Positions 57,067 through 64,000 of a stretch of DNA of 64,000 nucleotides are shown here, piece after piece (position 1 is the stretch's first letter; each line of letters opens with the position of its first letter). The stretch covers positions 2,170,001 through 2,234,000 of the forward strand of contig NZ_CP123229.1 of the NCBI RefSeq assembly GCF_029855125.1, written 5' to 3'. The DNA comes from Methylocapsa sp. D3K7. GTDB taxonomy: Bacteria > Pseudomonadota > Alphaproteobacteria > Rhizobiales > Beijerinckiaceae. The notes beneath the pieces are model-generated. The model saw only the letters and a list, made by a program, of their open reading frames with translations, ran no database searches and was not told where the DNA came from. Position numbers and translations under genes: made by a program.

Positions 57067-59307
57067 TCACTTCTCTTTTTTCGATGCCGGAGAAGGCGCG
57101 ATTTCTATCTCTGTCTTTTGCTTGATTTCCAGCAGCGCCGCCTTGTCATCGTCGGTAAGCGAGACGGAAACTGGACAATCCTTGGTAGTAATAAAATTCA
57201 CGATCTCTGCGGCCTCAGGTCCTGCCACTTGAAGGAATTTTGACTGTATGATGCCACGCAAAATATAAACCGCACTGACATCTTTTACGCATATGAGGCC
57301 CCTCAGCTCCTTGGCGAGAGCTTTTGCATAAGTCGAGTAATCGACACTCGTTCGCGCGAGCTTCTTTTTCCAATACAAAACGTCCTGCGGAAGTTTGGCG
57401 GCAGGATCGCATGAGGCCAGAGACTTATCTTTACTTGTGCAGTCGAGCCGTTCGATTCGCATCAATGCCTCGTCCCTCATCTTGCCTTCGGGAATGGTGT
57501 TCATCAAATTCCGAAGGTCGGCATAGGCATTGGCGTCCCAGGGCTTAACTTTGAGGGCGCCCCAAAAATCAGCCAAAAGAAAAAATGGTAATAATTTATC
57601 CCTGGGCTTCCACGCGGAATTCCAAGTCACACCCTCGAGCCGGATCGCTCCAAGTTCCACTGGGTCTGGCTCTGACCAGGACCAGTGTGTGCGCCATAGA
57701 ATGGCGTCCACAAAGTCGGTTTGATTGATCGTCGCGCCGTCAAGCACCGCACCCTGAAGGCGTGCCGAATGGAGCACCGCGCCTTCAAGATGTGCCCCTT
57801 CAAGCGTCACGCCCTCAAGTTCCGCGTGCAAGAGCGACGTGTTCTGAAGCTCTGCTAACCAGAGGGTCGCGCCCTGAAATTCCGCCCGATCGAGCTCCGC
57901 GAGCTGAAGCTGCGCCTGGTTGAGCGACGCGCCCTGAAGCTGCGCCTCTTTGAGGGAAACGCCCTGAAGCCTCGCCTTGTCGAGCGACGCGCCCTGGAGT
58001 TGCGCCTCTTTGAGCGACGCACCCTGAAGCCGCGCCTCTTTGAGGGATGCGCCCTGGAGCCGAGCCTCATTGAGCAACGCGCCCCGGAGCTGAGCCTCAT
58101 TGAGCAAAGCGCCCTGGAGCTGAGTCTTCTGTAGTGACGCGCTGTCCAAAAATGCCCCGGTCAAATCGGCCTTGGTGAGATCGGCACCGTCCAACACGGC
58201 TTTTTCCAAATGGCGTCCGCGAAGATCAAAAAGATGTTCCTTCCACGTTAGCTTTTTCGGATCGTCGATTTTCAGCGCCTCATAAATGTTGAAGCCCGGC
58301 AAGACCAGGGTGTTCGAAAATAGGCTCTTTCGCCTTCGCGTTGTTTCGTCCACGTCGCCCGCGAACAAGAACTTTTGAGTCCACATTGCCGCGTTATCCG
58401 CTAGCCGCCATTGCGACTGATCGATGACGGAGGGCGTCGATTCCGGCCATTCGCCGGGAATGGTGGCGACCACGATGGAAAACCAAATCACCAAGAAGCT
58501 TGTGACAACCTCGAGAAAAAATCCGGAGCCCTTCATTCCCCAAACGAGGGCACGAGAGTACCCAGATCTTTCACCACTCAAACCAGCGAAAACTGGCGGG
58601 CGGAGCAGCCATAACAGCACAATGTCAAGAAATAGCGCAACGCGCTGTGCCCAAGTGATCGTCACATGGTGAAACGGCAGGAATTGAATCTGCAACAAAA
58701 GCAGCAGCAGAACCGGAAAGACCACGAGCGTCGTCAGGGCGATGAGTTTGAGCAGAAGCCCAAAAATCCCGCCACGCAATTCCGGCGGACCGGCGAGGAT
58801 TTGGACAAAAATGTTGCTCGGCAGAAGGCGGCGCAGCTTGTCACGGATGGCCTTGTTTTCTTGGTCCGCCACGGCGCCGTCCAGAGCATCGGGAAACTGG
58901 CGCTTCAACTCGGCATGAAAGCGCGAGGCTTTTTTGCCGAGCATGATGAAATGCATCAGCGCATAGGCGTGGATGATGAGGACGATAAAAGGCGCCAAAG
59001 CAAAAAAGGCGAGGAGTGGCAGTTCGATATTGAGGAAGGGCAGTTTGACGGCGCGCTCCAGTAACAGATCTTCATGGGTGACGGCGCCCGCCGCGATCGC
59101 CACATAGAAAAGCACAAAGAGATAGGAGAGCCAGAGCCCGCCGCTGACGGCGGCGGCGTCCTCGACCGATTTTTTGATCTCCGCGAGATCGTCGGCTTTT
59201 TCAGCGATGGCGGGCAGACCCGCCGCGACCGGCGGGAGCGCAGTTTGGCGCTCGGACCGCTTTGCCGCCTTGGCCAGCCGCCATGCGCGCAATCTTGGCT
59301 GCTGCAT
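57067..59307 (-). CDS. membrane protein with pentapeptide repeats
   Basis: A 746-residue protein. About five hydrophobic segments occupy residues 55–290, then a soluble part contains pentapeptide repeats (about 375–560), with units such as LQGAS–LKEAQ and ALLNE, which fold as a right-handed quadrilateral helix. A C-terminal region of about 180 residues follows. GGGGGGAAG precedes ATG 59307. The repeat DNA is nearly tandem on the minus strand (around 57900–58120), so copy number may vary. Function unknown; a membrane-anchored scaffold is likely. Confidence 0.85.
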   Translation of the reverse strand: MQQPRLRAWRLAKAAKRSERQTALPPVAAGLPAIAEKADDLAEIKKSVEDAAAVSGGLWLSYLFVLFYVAIAAGAVTHEDLLLERAVKLPFLNIELPLLAFFALAPFIVLIIHAYALMHFIMLGKKASRFHAELKRQFPDALDGAVADQENKAIRDKLRRLLPSNIFVQILAGPPELRGGIFGLLLKLIALTTLVVFPVLLLLLLQIQFLPFHHVTITWAQRVALFLDIVLLWLLRPPVFAGLSGERSGYSRALVWGMKGSGFFLEVVTSFLVIWFSIVVATIPGEWPESTPSVIDQSQWRLADNAAMWTQKFLFAGDVDETTRRRKSLFSNTLVLPGFNIYEALKIDDPKKLTWKEHLFDLRGRHLEKAVLDGADLTKADLTGAFLDSASLQKTQLQGALLNEAQLRGALLNEARLQGASLKEARLQGASLKEAQLQGASLDKARLQGVSLKEAQLQGASLNQAQLQLAELDRAEFQGATLWLAELQNTSLLHAELEGVTLEGAHLEGAVLHSARLQGAVLDGATINQTDFVDAILWRTHWSWSEPDPVELGAIRLEGVTWNSAWKPRDKLLPFFLLADFWGALKVKPWDANAYADLRNLMNTIPEGKMRDEALMRIERLDCTSKDKSLASCDPAAKLPQDVLYWKKKLARTSVDYSTYAKALAKELRGLICVKDVSAVYILRGIIQSKFLQVAGPEAAEIVNFITTKDCPVSVSLTDDDKAALLEIKQKTEIEIAPSPASKKEK

Positions 59308-59577
59308 CTTCCCCCCGCGTCACGGCGCAATTTGACCCGAGAACGCCACGGACTGCAAGCGGGAGGTCCAGAATTGCTCTTTGGCCCAAATCCCACCAGC
59401 GCCCATCAAACTTATGTTCCTGGACGAGAGCTGTTCCCCCTTTAAAACCTCACACGGAGCCCCCTATTGGCCGCAATCGCCACACTCTTAACGCGATAGG
59501 CGTGTAGCTGCGGGCCTCTCCCGGAGGAAACGCGTCACCTCGGGCCGATCGACTCTATTGAAAACCGGAGACACGCT

Positions 59578-60807
59578 ATGATGGCGAGTTTTGCTGACCT
59601 CATTGAAGAAATCGACAGGCGGTACAGTCCCGGTCCCAAGGCGCCCCAGCTTGTCCAAGAGACCTTCCGCTGGGTGATGGAGCAACCCGGCGGGGCCGAG
59701 GGTCTGTTGGAGAGATGCAGCGCGGCGGGCCTTGCCGCCGAGGTTGCATCCTGGGTGGACGGATTGGCTCCCGTGCCTCTGTCCGGGCAAGAGGTCGAGC
59801 AAACCCTTGGCGCCGAGACTCTTGGCGCCTTCGCCGAGAAGACCGGCCTCAATCCCAATTTTGTCAGAACGATTTTGGGCTATGCCCTTCCCGAAATCAT
59901 CATGCTGGCGAAAAGCGGTGCCGTCCCGCCTGAAATTCCGGTTTTGAACGCCGACGAACCCGCTGTTGCGCTTTCGCCGTCCCCGGCCGAACCCTTTTCG
60001 CCAGAGGACACAGCGCCCATGCAGGCGGGCGACAGGATATTCCTTCCCGCTCCCGCACCAAGGGTGCCGCCGCGTTTCAAAAAATTCGCCACTTCAGGTT
60101 CGGTGCTGGCGCTTGCTCTTTTTGGTTTGGCCTGGGCGGGGTGGCATTTTTCCGGTGGTCCCGCATCACGGGAGAGTGCCGGGCGGACAGAGACGCACAT
60201 GGCCGAGGACATCCGGGCCCTCAAAGCGAGCGTTGAGGCTTTGCGCGCCGCCCAGAGCCAGTCACAGACAGATGCCACAACGCTTGCCGATCTGAAGTCG
60301 CGGCTCGATGCGGCGAAGAGCGAGACGGCGGCGTCGATCGCCGACGTTGCAGGGAAGGTCGCGCAGCTACGGGATTCCGAGACGAAAGTGTCGCAACTTT
60401 CCGAGCGGCTGGATCGCCTCGAACATGAGATCGCGGGCCCCGCTGCTTCCGCACCCGGCGCCACCCCGGTCCAAGGCGCCGCGAGCGGCCGGAAGCCGGC
60501 GCAAATGGCCGCCGCGCTGCCCAGGCCGCCAGCCTTCGACCCGTCCCAAGATTCCGGCGGCCCAGGATCGCGCCGAAGCCGGCCGCAATTGATCACGAAT
60601 TGGGTTGTCCGTGCCGTTTACGATGGGATCGCGCTCGTCGAAGGTCCGCATGGCTCCATCGAGGTCGCGCCGGGCGAGCCAATTCCTGGCGCCGGCACGG
60701 TGATCTCGATCGAACGGCGTGGCGCCGGCTGGATTGTGATCACCAACCGCGGACTCGTCGATTCGGCGCCCGGCGGATTCCCGTCAAGGGACCAGCCGCG
60801 CTTTTAG
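59578..60807 (+). CDS. YidB-like (DUF937) protein with membrane helix and coiled coil
   Basis: A 409-residue protein. The N-terminal ~105 residues match the YidB/DUF937 pattern (EVASWVDGLAPVPLSGQEVE; LGAETLGAFAEKTGLNPNFV). A single membrane helix lies at about 178–194 (GSVLALALFGLAWAGW), followed by a coiled coil (about 205–285) and a C-terminal domain with IEVAPGEPIPGAGTVISIER. Possibly a cell-envelope protein. The 3' end is 9 bp from the convergent HU-like gene. Confidence 0.75.
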   Translation: MMASFADLIEEIDRRYSPGPKAPQLVQETFRWVMEQPGGAEGLLERCSAAGLAAEVASWVDGLAPVPLSGQEVEQTLGAETLGAFAEKTGLNPNFVRTILGYALPEIIMLAKSGAVPPEIPVLNADEPAVALSPSPAEPFSPEDTAPMQAGDRIFLPAPAPRVPPRFKKFATSGSVLALALFGLAWAGWHFSGGPASRESAGRTETHMAEDIRALKASVEALRAAQSQSQTDATTLADLKSRLDAAKSETAASIADVAGKVAQLRDSETKVSQLSERLDRLEHEIAGPAASAPGATPVQGAASGRKPAQMAAALPRPPAFDPSQDSGGPGSRRSRPQLITNWVVRAVYDGIALVEGPHGSIEVAPGEPIPGAGTVISIERRGAGWIVITNRGLVDSAPGGFPSRDQPRF

Positions 60808-60815
60808 CCTTTTTC

Positions 60816-61205
60816 TTAAGGCAAAGCGGCAGATTTCAATTTCGACAGCGGGCGGATCTTGACGCGGATGCTCGCGGGTTTCGCGGCTGCCTTGACCAAC
60901 TGGCCGGTGGCGGGATTGCGGACGAGCGTTCCAGCCCTGCGGGCCGGCACTTTGCGAAGGGTGACTTTCAGCAGTCCCGGCAAAGTAAATTCGCCAACGC
61001 CGCGTGGATGCACCGATCCCAAACACACATTTTCCAAGGTTGCGTAGACACCTACAGCGGTCTTACGAGGAATATCGTTCTGCTCGGCAATCAGGTTGAT
61101 CAGCGCCGACTTGGTCAGGGTTTCTTTGACCGGGCGAACCGCCGCTGCTTCGGGTTTGCTCGCTTTTTTCCTCGCCGCGGGCTTGCCGGTTTTTGCCTTA
61201 GCCAC
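60816..61205 (-). CDS. HU/IHF-family DNA-binding protein
   Basis: A 129-residue nucleoid protein. A basic Lys/Ala-rich N-terminal extension (about 1–28) precedes an HU-type domain (LTKSALINLIAEQNDIPRKT; KVPARRAGTLVRNPATGQ). Classical HU is about 90 residues, so this is an extended type. The start is GTG 61205, with AAAGGAG 8 nt before. It probably bends or packs DNA. Confidence 0.9.
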   Translation of the reverse strand: MAKAKTGKPAARKKASKPEAAAVRPVKETLTKSALINLIAEQNDIPRKTAVGVYATLENVCLGSVHPRGVGEFTLPGLLKVTLRKVPARRAGTLVRNPATGQLVKAAAKPASIRVKIRPLSKLKSAALP

Positions 61206-61354
61206 AAGCGTTCTCCTTTGATCGAATCATTTTCTTCCAGCCGGGTCATAGCCCAAAGCATCTTCGGGTTGCTAGCCATCTTGCGGGCGATGCGCAACCT
61301 TCGAACGGGTTTGCGGGAAAGACTCAACAGATTAATTGCTCTGGCGCTGGGCTC

Positions 61355-61732
61355 CTACCCCCCCTCCAGCCAAGGCTTTCCGTAAAGCAGGGCAAGCCCC
61401 AGCAAGCCTTGCAGACTGAGGCTGCCAAAGCTGAGAGCAAGCAAAAGCAGGAGAATATGGGAAACGGAACGCTCTTCTATGATGATGAAATTATACACAG
61501 CCAAAGCAAAGAATATGGCCCCAAAGCAGAGAGGTATCGCTCCGTAGAGATAGGCTTCCTCCTTGGAGAGGGGCAGGACGTTGAGCGGGCTGACAAGAAA
61601 AAGGAAGAGAATATGGGCCAAAAAGCTCAAGGCCGTCAGGACCGAGCATATGAAAAGCGCTCTTTCGGGAGGCCAGGGAAAGGGCGAGGGTTTCCCCGGC
61701 CCCGATACGGCGCCGTTGTCCAGCTTCGTCAT
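61355..61732 (-). CDS. small polytopic membrane protein
   Basis: A 125-residue protein with three or four hydrophobic segments (about 27–50, 61–85 and 92–115). The N-terminus is Pro-rich. No family is recognised. The plus-strand frame over the same region reads as a shadow of the downstream GST gene extension and looks artificial, so the minus-strand gene is preferred. Confidence 0.6.
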   Translation of the reverse strand: MTKLDNGAVSGPGKPSPFPWPPERALFICSVLTALSFLAHILFLFLVSPLNVLPLSKEEAYLYGAIPLCFGAIFFALAVYNFIIIEERSVSHILLLLLALSFGSLSLQGLLGLALLYGKPWLEGG

Positions 61733-61849
61733 CGCATCCTCCCAGTTTCGCGAAGACAGGCCGTCAGTTTGGCCCAGATTGGCTTTTTGGCAAGGCTGGC
61801 ATTAGGGTCGGCACGCCAACGGACAGCCGGTCCTTCCCAAGGCCTCGCG

Positions 61850-62542
61850 ATGCTGACCCTTTATTCCTACCCGGATCTTTTTGGCGTTGCCGACAACAAT
61901 CCGTATGGATTGAAGGTCTATGCTTTCCTGAAGCTGTGCAAGCTTGCCTTCCGGCACGAACATATCCTCGATGCGGAGAAGGCGCCGCGTGGGCAGCTAC
62001 CCTATCTTGAGGACAATGGCGAGGCCATCGGCGATAGCGACACGATCATCGCCCATCTGATTGCGCGCTACACGCTGCCAATCGACGATGGTTTGACGGC
62101 AAGCCAGCGCGATACGGATCATCTCATCCGGCGGATGCTCGATGATCTCTATTGGGTGATGTCTTATTCGCGCTGGAAAGACCCGCGCTTCTGGCCGCTG
62201 TTCCGGGATGCGCTTTTGCGCACCCATCCCGGCCTCACGAAAGCCGCACTGGACAAGGCGCGGGACTATAATTTCAAACGTTATTATTATCAGGGTATCG
62301 GGCGCTACGAGCCGGAGGCGGTTTACGACAGGGGGGTTGCCGACCTGCGGGTGCTGGCGCACCTCGTCCCCGAGGGAGGATTCCTGTTTGGGGCAAAACC
62401 GTCCAGCGGCGACGCGAGCATTTACGGATTTACCGCCAATATCTATTTTTACGAGATCGACACGCCGCTCAAGGAGTTTTTGATGTCCCGGCCCAATCTC
62501 GTCGCGCATTGCCGGGCGATCCATGCCGCGCTCGCGGGATGA
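61850..62542 (+). CDS. glutathione S-transferase-like protein
   Basis: A 230-residue protein with a thioredoxin-like GST N-terminus (YSYPDLFGVADNNPYGLKVY; GQLPYLEDNGEAIGDSDTII) and a helical C-terminal domain ending FGAKPSSGDASIYGF. This matches the failed-axon-connections/metaxin-like GST group. ATG 61850 follows AAGG. Its stop overlaps the pcs start (ATGA). Substrates unknown. Confidence 0.85.
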   Translation: MLTLYSYPDLFGVADNNPYGLKVYAFLKLCKLAFRHEHILDAEKAPRGQLPYLEDNGEAIGDSDTIIAHLIARYTLPIDDGLTASQRDTDHLIRRMLDDLYWVMSYSRWKDPRFWPLFRDALLRTHPGLTKAALDKARDYNFKRYYYQGIGRYEPEAVYDRGVADLRVLAHLVPEGGFLFGAKPSSGDASIYGFTANIYFYEIDTPLKEFLMSRPNLVAHCRAIHAALAG

Positions 62543-63231
62543 AACCCATGCCCCCCTTTGCCGCCGGGTTTCTTGTGCATTGCTTCACCGCCAGCGGCGC
62601 GGCGCTGGGGCTCGCGGCACTGTTCGCCGCCGCCGATGGGCGGTTTGCCGCGATGTTCGCTTTTCTGGGCGCGGCGCTGGCGATTGATGCCGTGGACGGC
62701 ACCTTGGCGCGGCGGGCCAAGGTCGCGGAGAGCGTGCCGCATATCGACGGCGTCATGCTCGACCTCGTTGTCGATTTTCTGACCTATGTGGTGGTGCCGC
62801 TCGTCGCCGTGTGGCGTTCAGGCCTCCTCGCGCCGCCGCTCGCGGTCCTTGTTTGCTGCGTGGTCTGCGCGGCTTCGGCGCTTTATTTCGCCGACAAGCG
62901 CATGAAGACCCACGATCTCTGGTTTCGCGGATTTCCGGCGATTTGGAACGTGCTGGCGTTTTATTTGCTGGTGTTCCGGCCGGGGCCAATGGTTGCCACG
63001 GCGGTTGTCATCGCCGCTGCTTGCTTGATGTTCGCGCCGGTTGTCTTCGTGCACCCGTTGCGCGTGGTGCGTTTGCGCCTCGCGACAATGACGGCGACGG
63101 GGGCCTGGAGTGCCGCCGCAATCGCCGCCGTGGACCAGGGTCTCTCGCAGGCGGATTTCGGCATCAAGGCTGTGCTCCTCGGGGTGGGGGTGTATTTTCT
63201 GATCTTGCCGCTGTTCCGCAACAGCCCATAG
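62539..63231 (+). CDS. pcs: phosphatidylcholine synthase
   Basis: A 230-residue CDP-alcohol phosphotransferase that makes phosphatidylcholine from CDP-diacylglycerol and choline, an enzyme typical of host-associated and soil Alphaproteobacteria. The motif DAVDGTLARR...GVMLDLVVD (D-x2-D-G-x2-A-R...G-x3-D-x3-D, about 59–90) is complete. Pcs-specific flanks VHCFTASGAALGLAAL and FPAIWNVLAFYLLVF are present, with several membrane helices. It starts inside the GST stop codon. Confidence 0.92.
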   Translation: MKPMPPFAAGFLVHCFTASGAALGLAALFAAADGRFAAMFAFLGAALAIDAVDGTLARRAKVAESVPHIDGVMLDLVVDFLTYVVVPLVAVWRSGLLAPPLAVLVCCVVCAASALYFADKRMKTHDLWFRGFPAIWNVLAFYLLVFRPGPMVATAVVIAAACLMFAPVVFVHPLRVVRLRLATMTATGAWSAAAIAAVDQGLSQADFGIKAVLLGVGVYFLILPLFRNSP

Positions 63232-63312
63232 TCGGGCGGAGCTGGACACCCGCACAACTTTTGCATTGATACGGACTTGCGCCTCCCTGCCTCGAACCAA
63301 GGCCAAACCCTC

Positions 63313-64000
63313 ATGTCGGCAAATGGACACAACGAACTTGGGCAAGCCGCGAGCCCGTATCTTTTGCAGCATGCCAACAATCCAGTGCATTGGCGGATGT
63401 GGGGCGAGGCGGCGCTCACGGAAGCGCAAGCCTCGAACAAACCCATCCTGCTGTCCGTCGGCTACGCGGCCTGCCATTGGTGCCATGTGATGGCGCATGA
63501 GAGTTTCGAGGACGTGCCGACCGCCGCCGTCATGAACGAGCTTTTCGTGAATATCAAAGTTGATCGCGAGGAGCGGCCGGACATCGATCACATTTATATG
63601 TCGGCGCTGCATGCGCTTGGTGAGCGCGGCGGCTGGCCGTTGACGATGTTTTTGACGCCTGAAGGCGAGCCCTTTTGGGGCGGCACGTATTTTCCGAAGG
63701 ACTCCAACTACGGCAGGCCCTCTTTCGTCAGCGTCTTGAAGACGGTTGCCGAGGCGTTCCGCAAGGAGCCCGCGCGGATCAAGCAAAATACCGAAGCGAT
63801 CGGCCGCGCCCTCTCCAGGGTGGCGCCGGGCGGCGGCGATGGGGTTCTGGGTCTTTCGCAATTGGACGCCCTCGCGCCGCAGATCGTCCCGATCATCGAT
63901 ACGGTTGCGGGCGGCTTGAATGGGGCGCCGAAATTTCCCAATACGCCCATCCTCGAACTGCTCTGGCGTGCGGGTGGCCGGCTGGGGAAGGAGCCTTATC
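63313..64000 (+). CDS. DUF255 thioredoxin-domain protein (YyaL/SSP411 family), partial
   Basis: The first 229 codons of a gene that runs off the window. SPYLLQHANNPVHW (about 14–27), the redox motif CHWC (Cys54–Cys57) in YAACHWCHVMAHESF, and KVDREERPDID are characteristic of the DUF255/YyaL family of about 670 residues, where a thioredoxin-like domain precedes a six-hairpin glycosidase-like domain. ATG 63313 follows AAGG. Function is poorly known. Confidence 0.93.
   Translation, partial: MSANGHNELGQAASPYLLQHANNPVHWRMWGEAALTEAQASNKPILLSVGYAACHWCHVMAHESFEDVPTAAVMNELFVNIKVDREERPDIDHIYMSALHALGERGGWPLTMFLTPEGEPFWGGTYFPKDSNYGRPSFVSVLKTVAEAFRKEPARIKQNTEAIGRALSRVAPGGGDGVLGLSQLDALAPQIVPIIDTVAGGLNGAPKFPNTPILELLWRAGGRLGKEPY

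Noticed and set aside
61409..61849. N-terminal extension of the GST-like gene
   Set aside because: The first ~147 codons are Gln/Lys/Gly-rich and unlike a GST; family similarity begins at ATG 61850, and a membrane-protein gene is read from the other strand.

Overview
This window is about 64 kb of an alphaproteobacterial chromosome. The gene order mnmE–mnmG–rsmG–parA–parB, the block mdh–sucC–sucD–sucA–sucB–lpd, a GlnD with two ACT domains and a phosphatidylcholine synthase (Pcs) all fit Hyphomicrobiales (Rhizobiales). A large-type isocitrate lyase, an OFA-type organic-acid transporter and a CopC/CopD-cytochrome pair would suit a Beijerinckiaceae-like, possibly methylotroph-related bacterium, but no diagnostic C1 gene is present, so the family is an inference. 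Two parS-like sites beside parAB suggest the window lies near the replication origin. No rRNA, tRNA, insertion sequence or CRISPR array was recognised.

Layout. 1–9.8 kb: a LON-domain protein, cystathionine beta-lyase, several hypothetical proteins, an OFA-family transporter, then a minus-strand fluoride locus made of crcB, a fluoride-type riboswitch, a cation:proton antiporter, a universal stress protein and a DUF190 protein, ending in a decayed alcohol dehydrogenase; mobB follows. 10–16 kb: DUF3422, gshB, glnD, grpE. 16–24.6 kb: an OmpW-like porin, copC and a CopD–cytochrome c fusion, a D-2-hydroxyacid dehydrogenase, an SH3-domain protein, fabH and a secreted trypsin-like protease. 24.9–36.2 kb: zapE, mdh, sucCD, sucA, sucB, a DUF4160/DUF2442 pair inserted in the block, and lpd. 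36.2–41.9 kb: an HSL-type hydrolase, a LuxR regulator, a GlcG/HbpS protein, an ScfR/RamB-type regulator and the divergent isocitrate lyase gene. 42–44 kb: a retron. 44.2–49.2 kb: a phospholipase C-like esterase, galU, an OYE-type reductase and a hypothetical protein. 49.3–56.1 kb: the chromosome-partitioning and tRNA-modification cluster with two parS sites and two overlooked 32–34-residue membrane peptides. 56.2–64 kb: a Fic toxin with its antitoxin, a membrane pentapeptide-repeat protein, a YidB-like protein, an HU-like protein, a GST-like protein, pcs and the start of a DUF255 thioredoxin-domain gene.

Most notable. (1) A complete retron: a reverse transcriptase with a C-terminal TOPRIM-like domain resembling retron Ec67, preceded by a 131-nt msr-msd candidate bounded by perfect 11-bp inverted repeats. 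(2) A fluoride riboswitch placed between crcB and an antiporter–UspA–DUF190 operon. (3) Two paralogous tiny membrane peptides, with a decayed copy of the parB 3' end between them, which records a local tandem duplication. (4) Two parS sites in identical 30-bp contexts, each preceded by the same small hairpin. (5) A VbhA-like antitoxin/Fic pair next to mnmE.

Working together: the TCA block, isocitrate lyase with its ScfR-like regulator and the OFA transporter point to organic-acid and C2 metabolism. The retron, the Fic pair and perhaps the DUF4160/DUF2442 pair are accessory stress or defence modules set among housekeeping genes.
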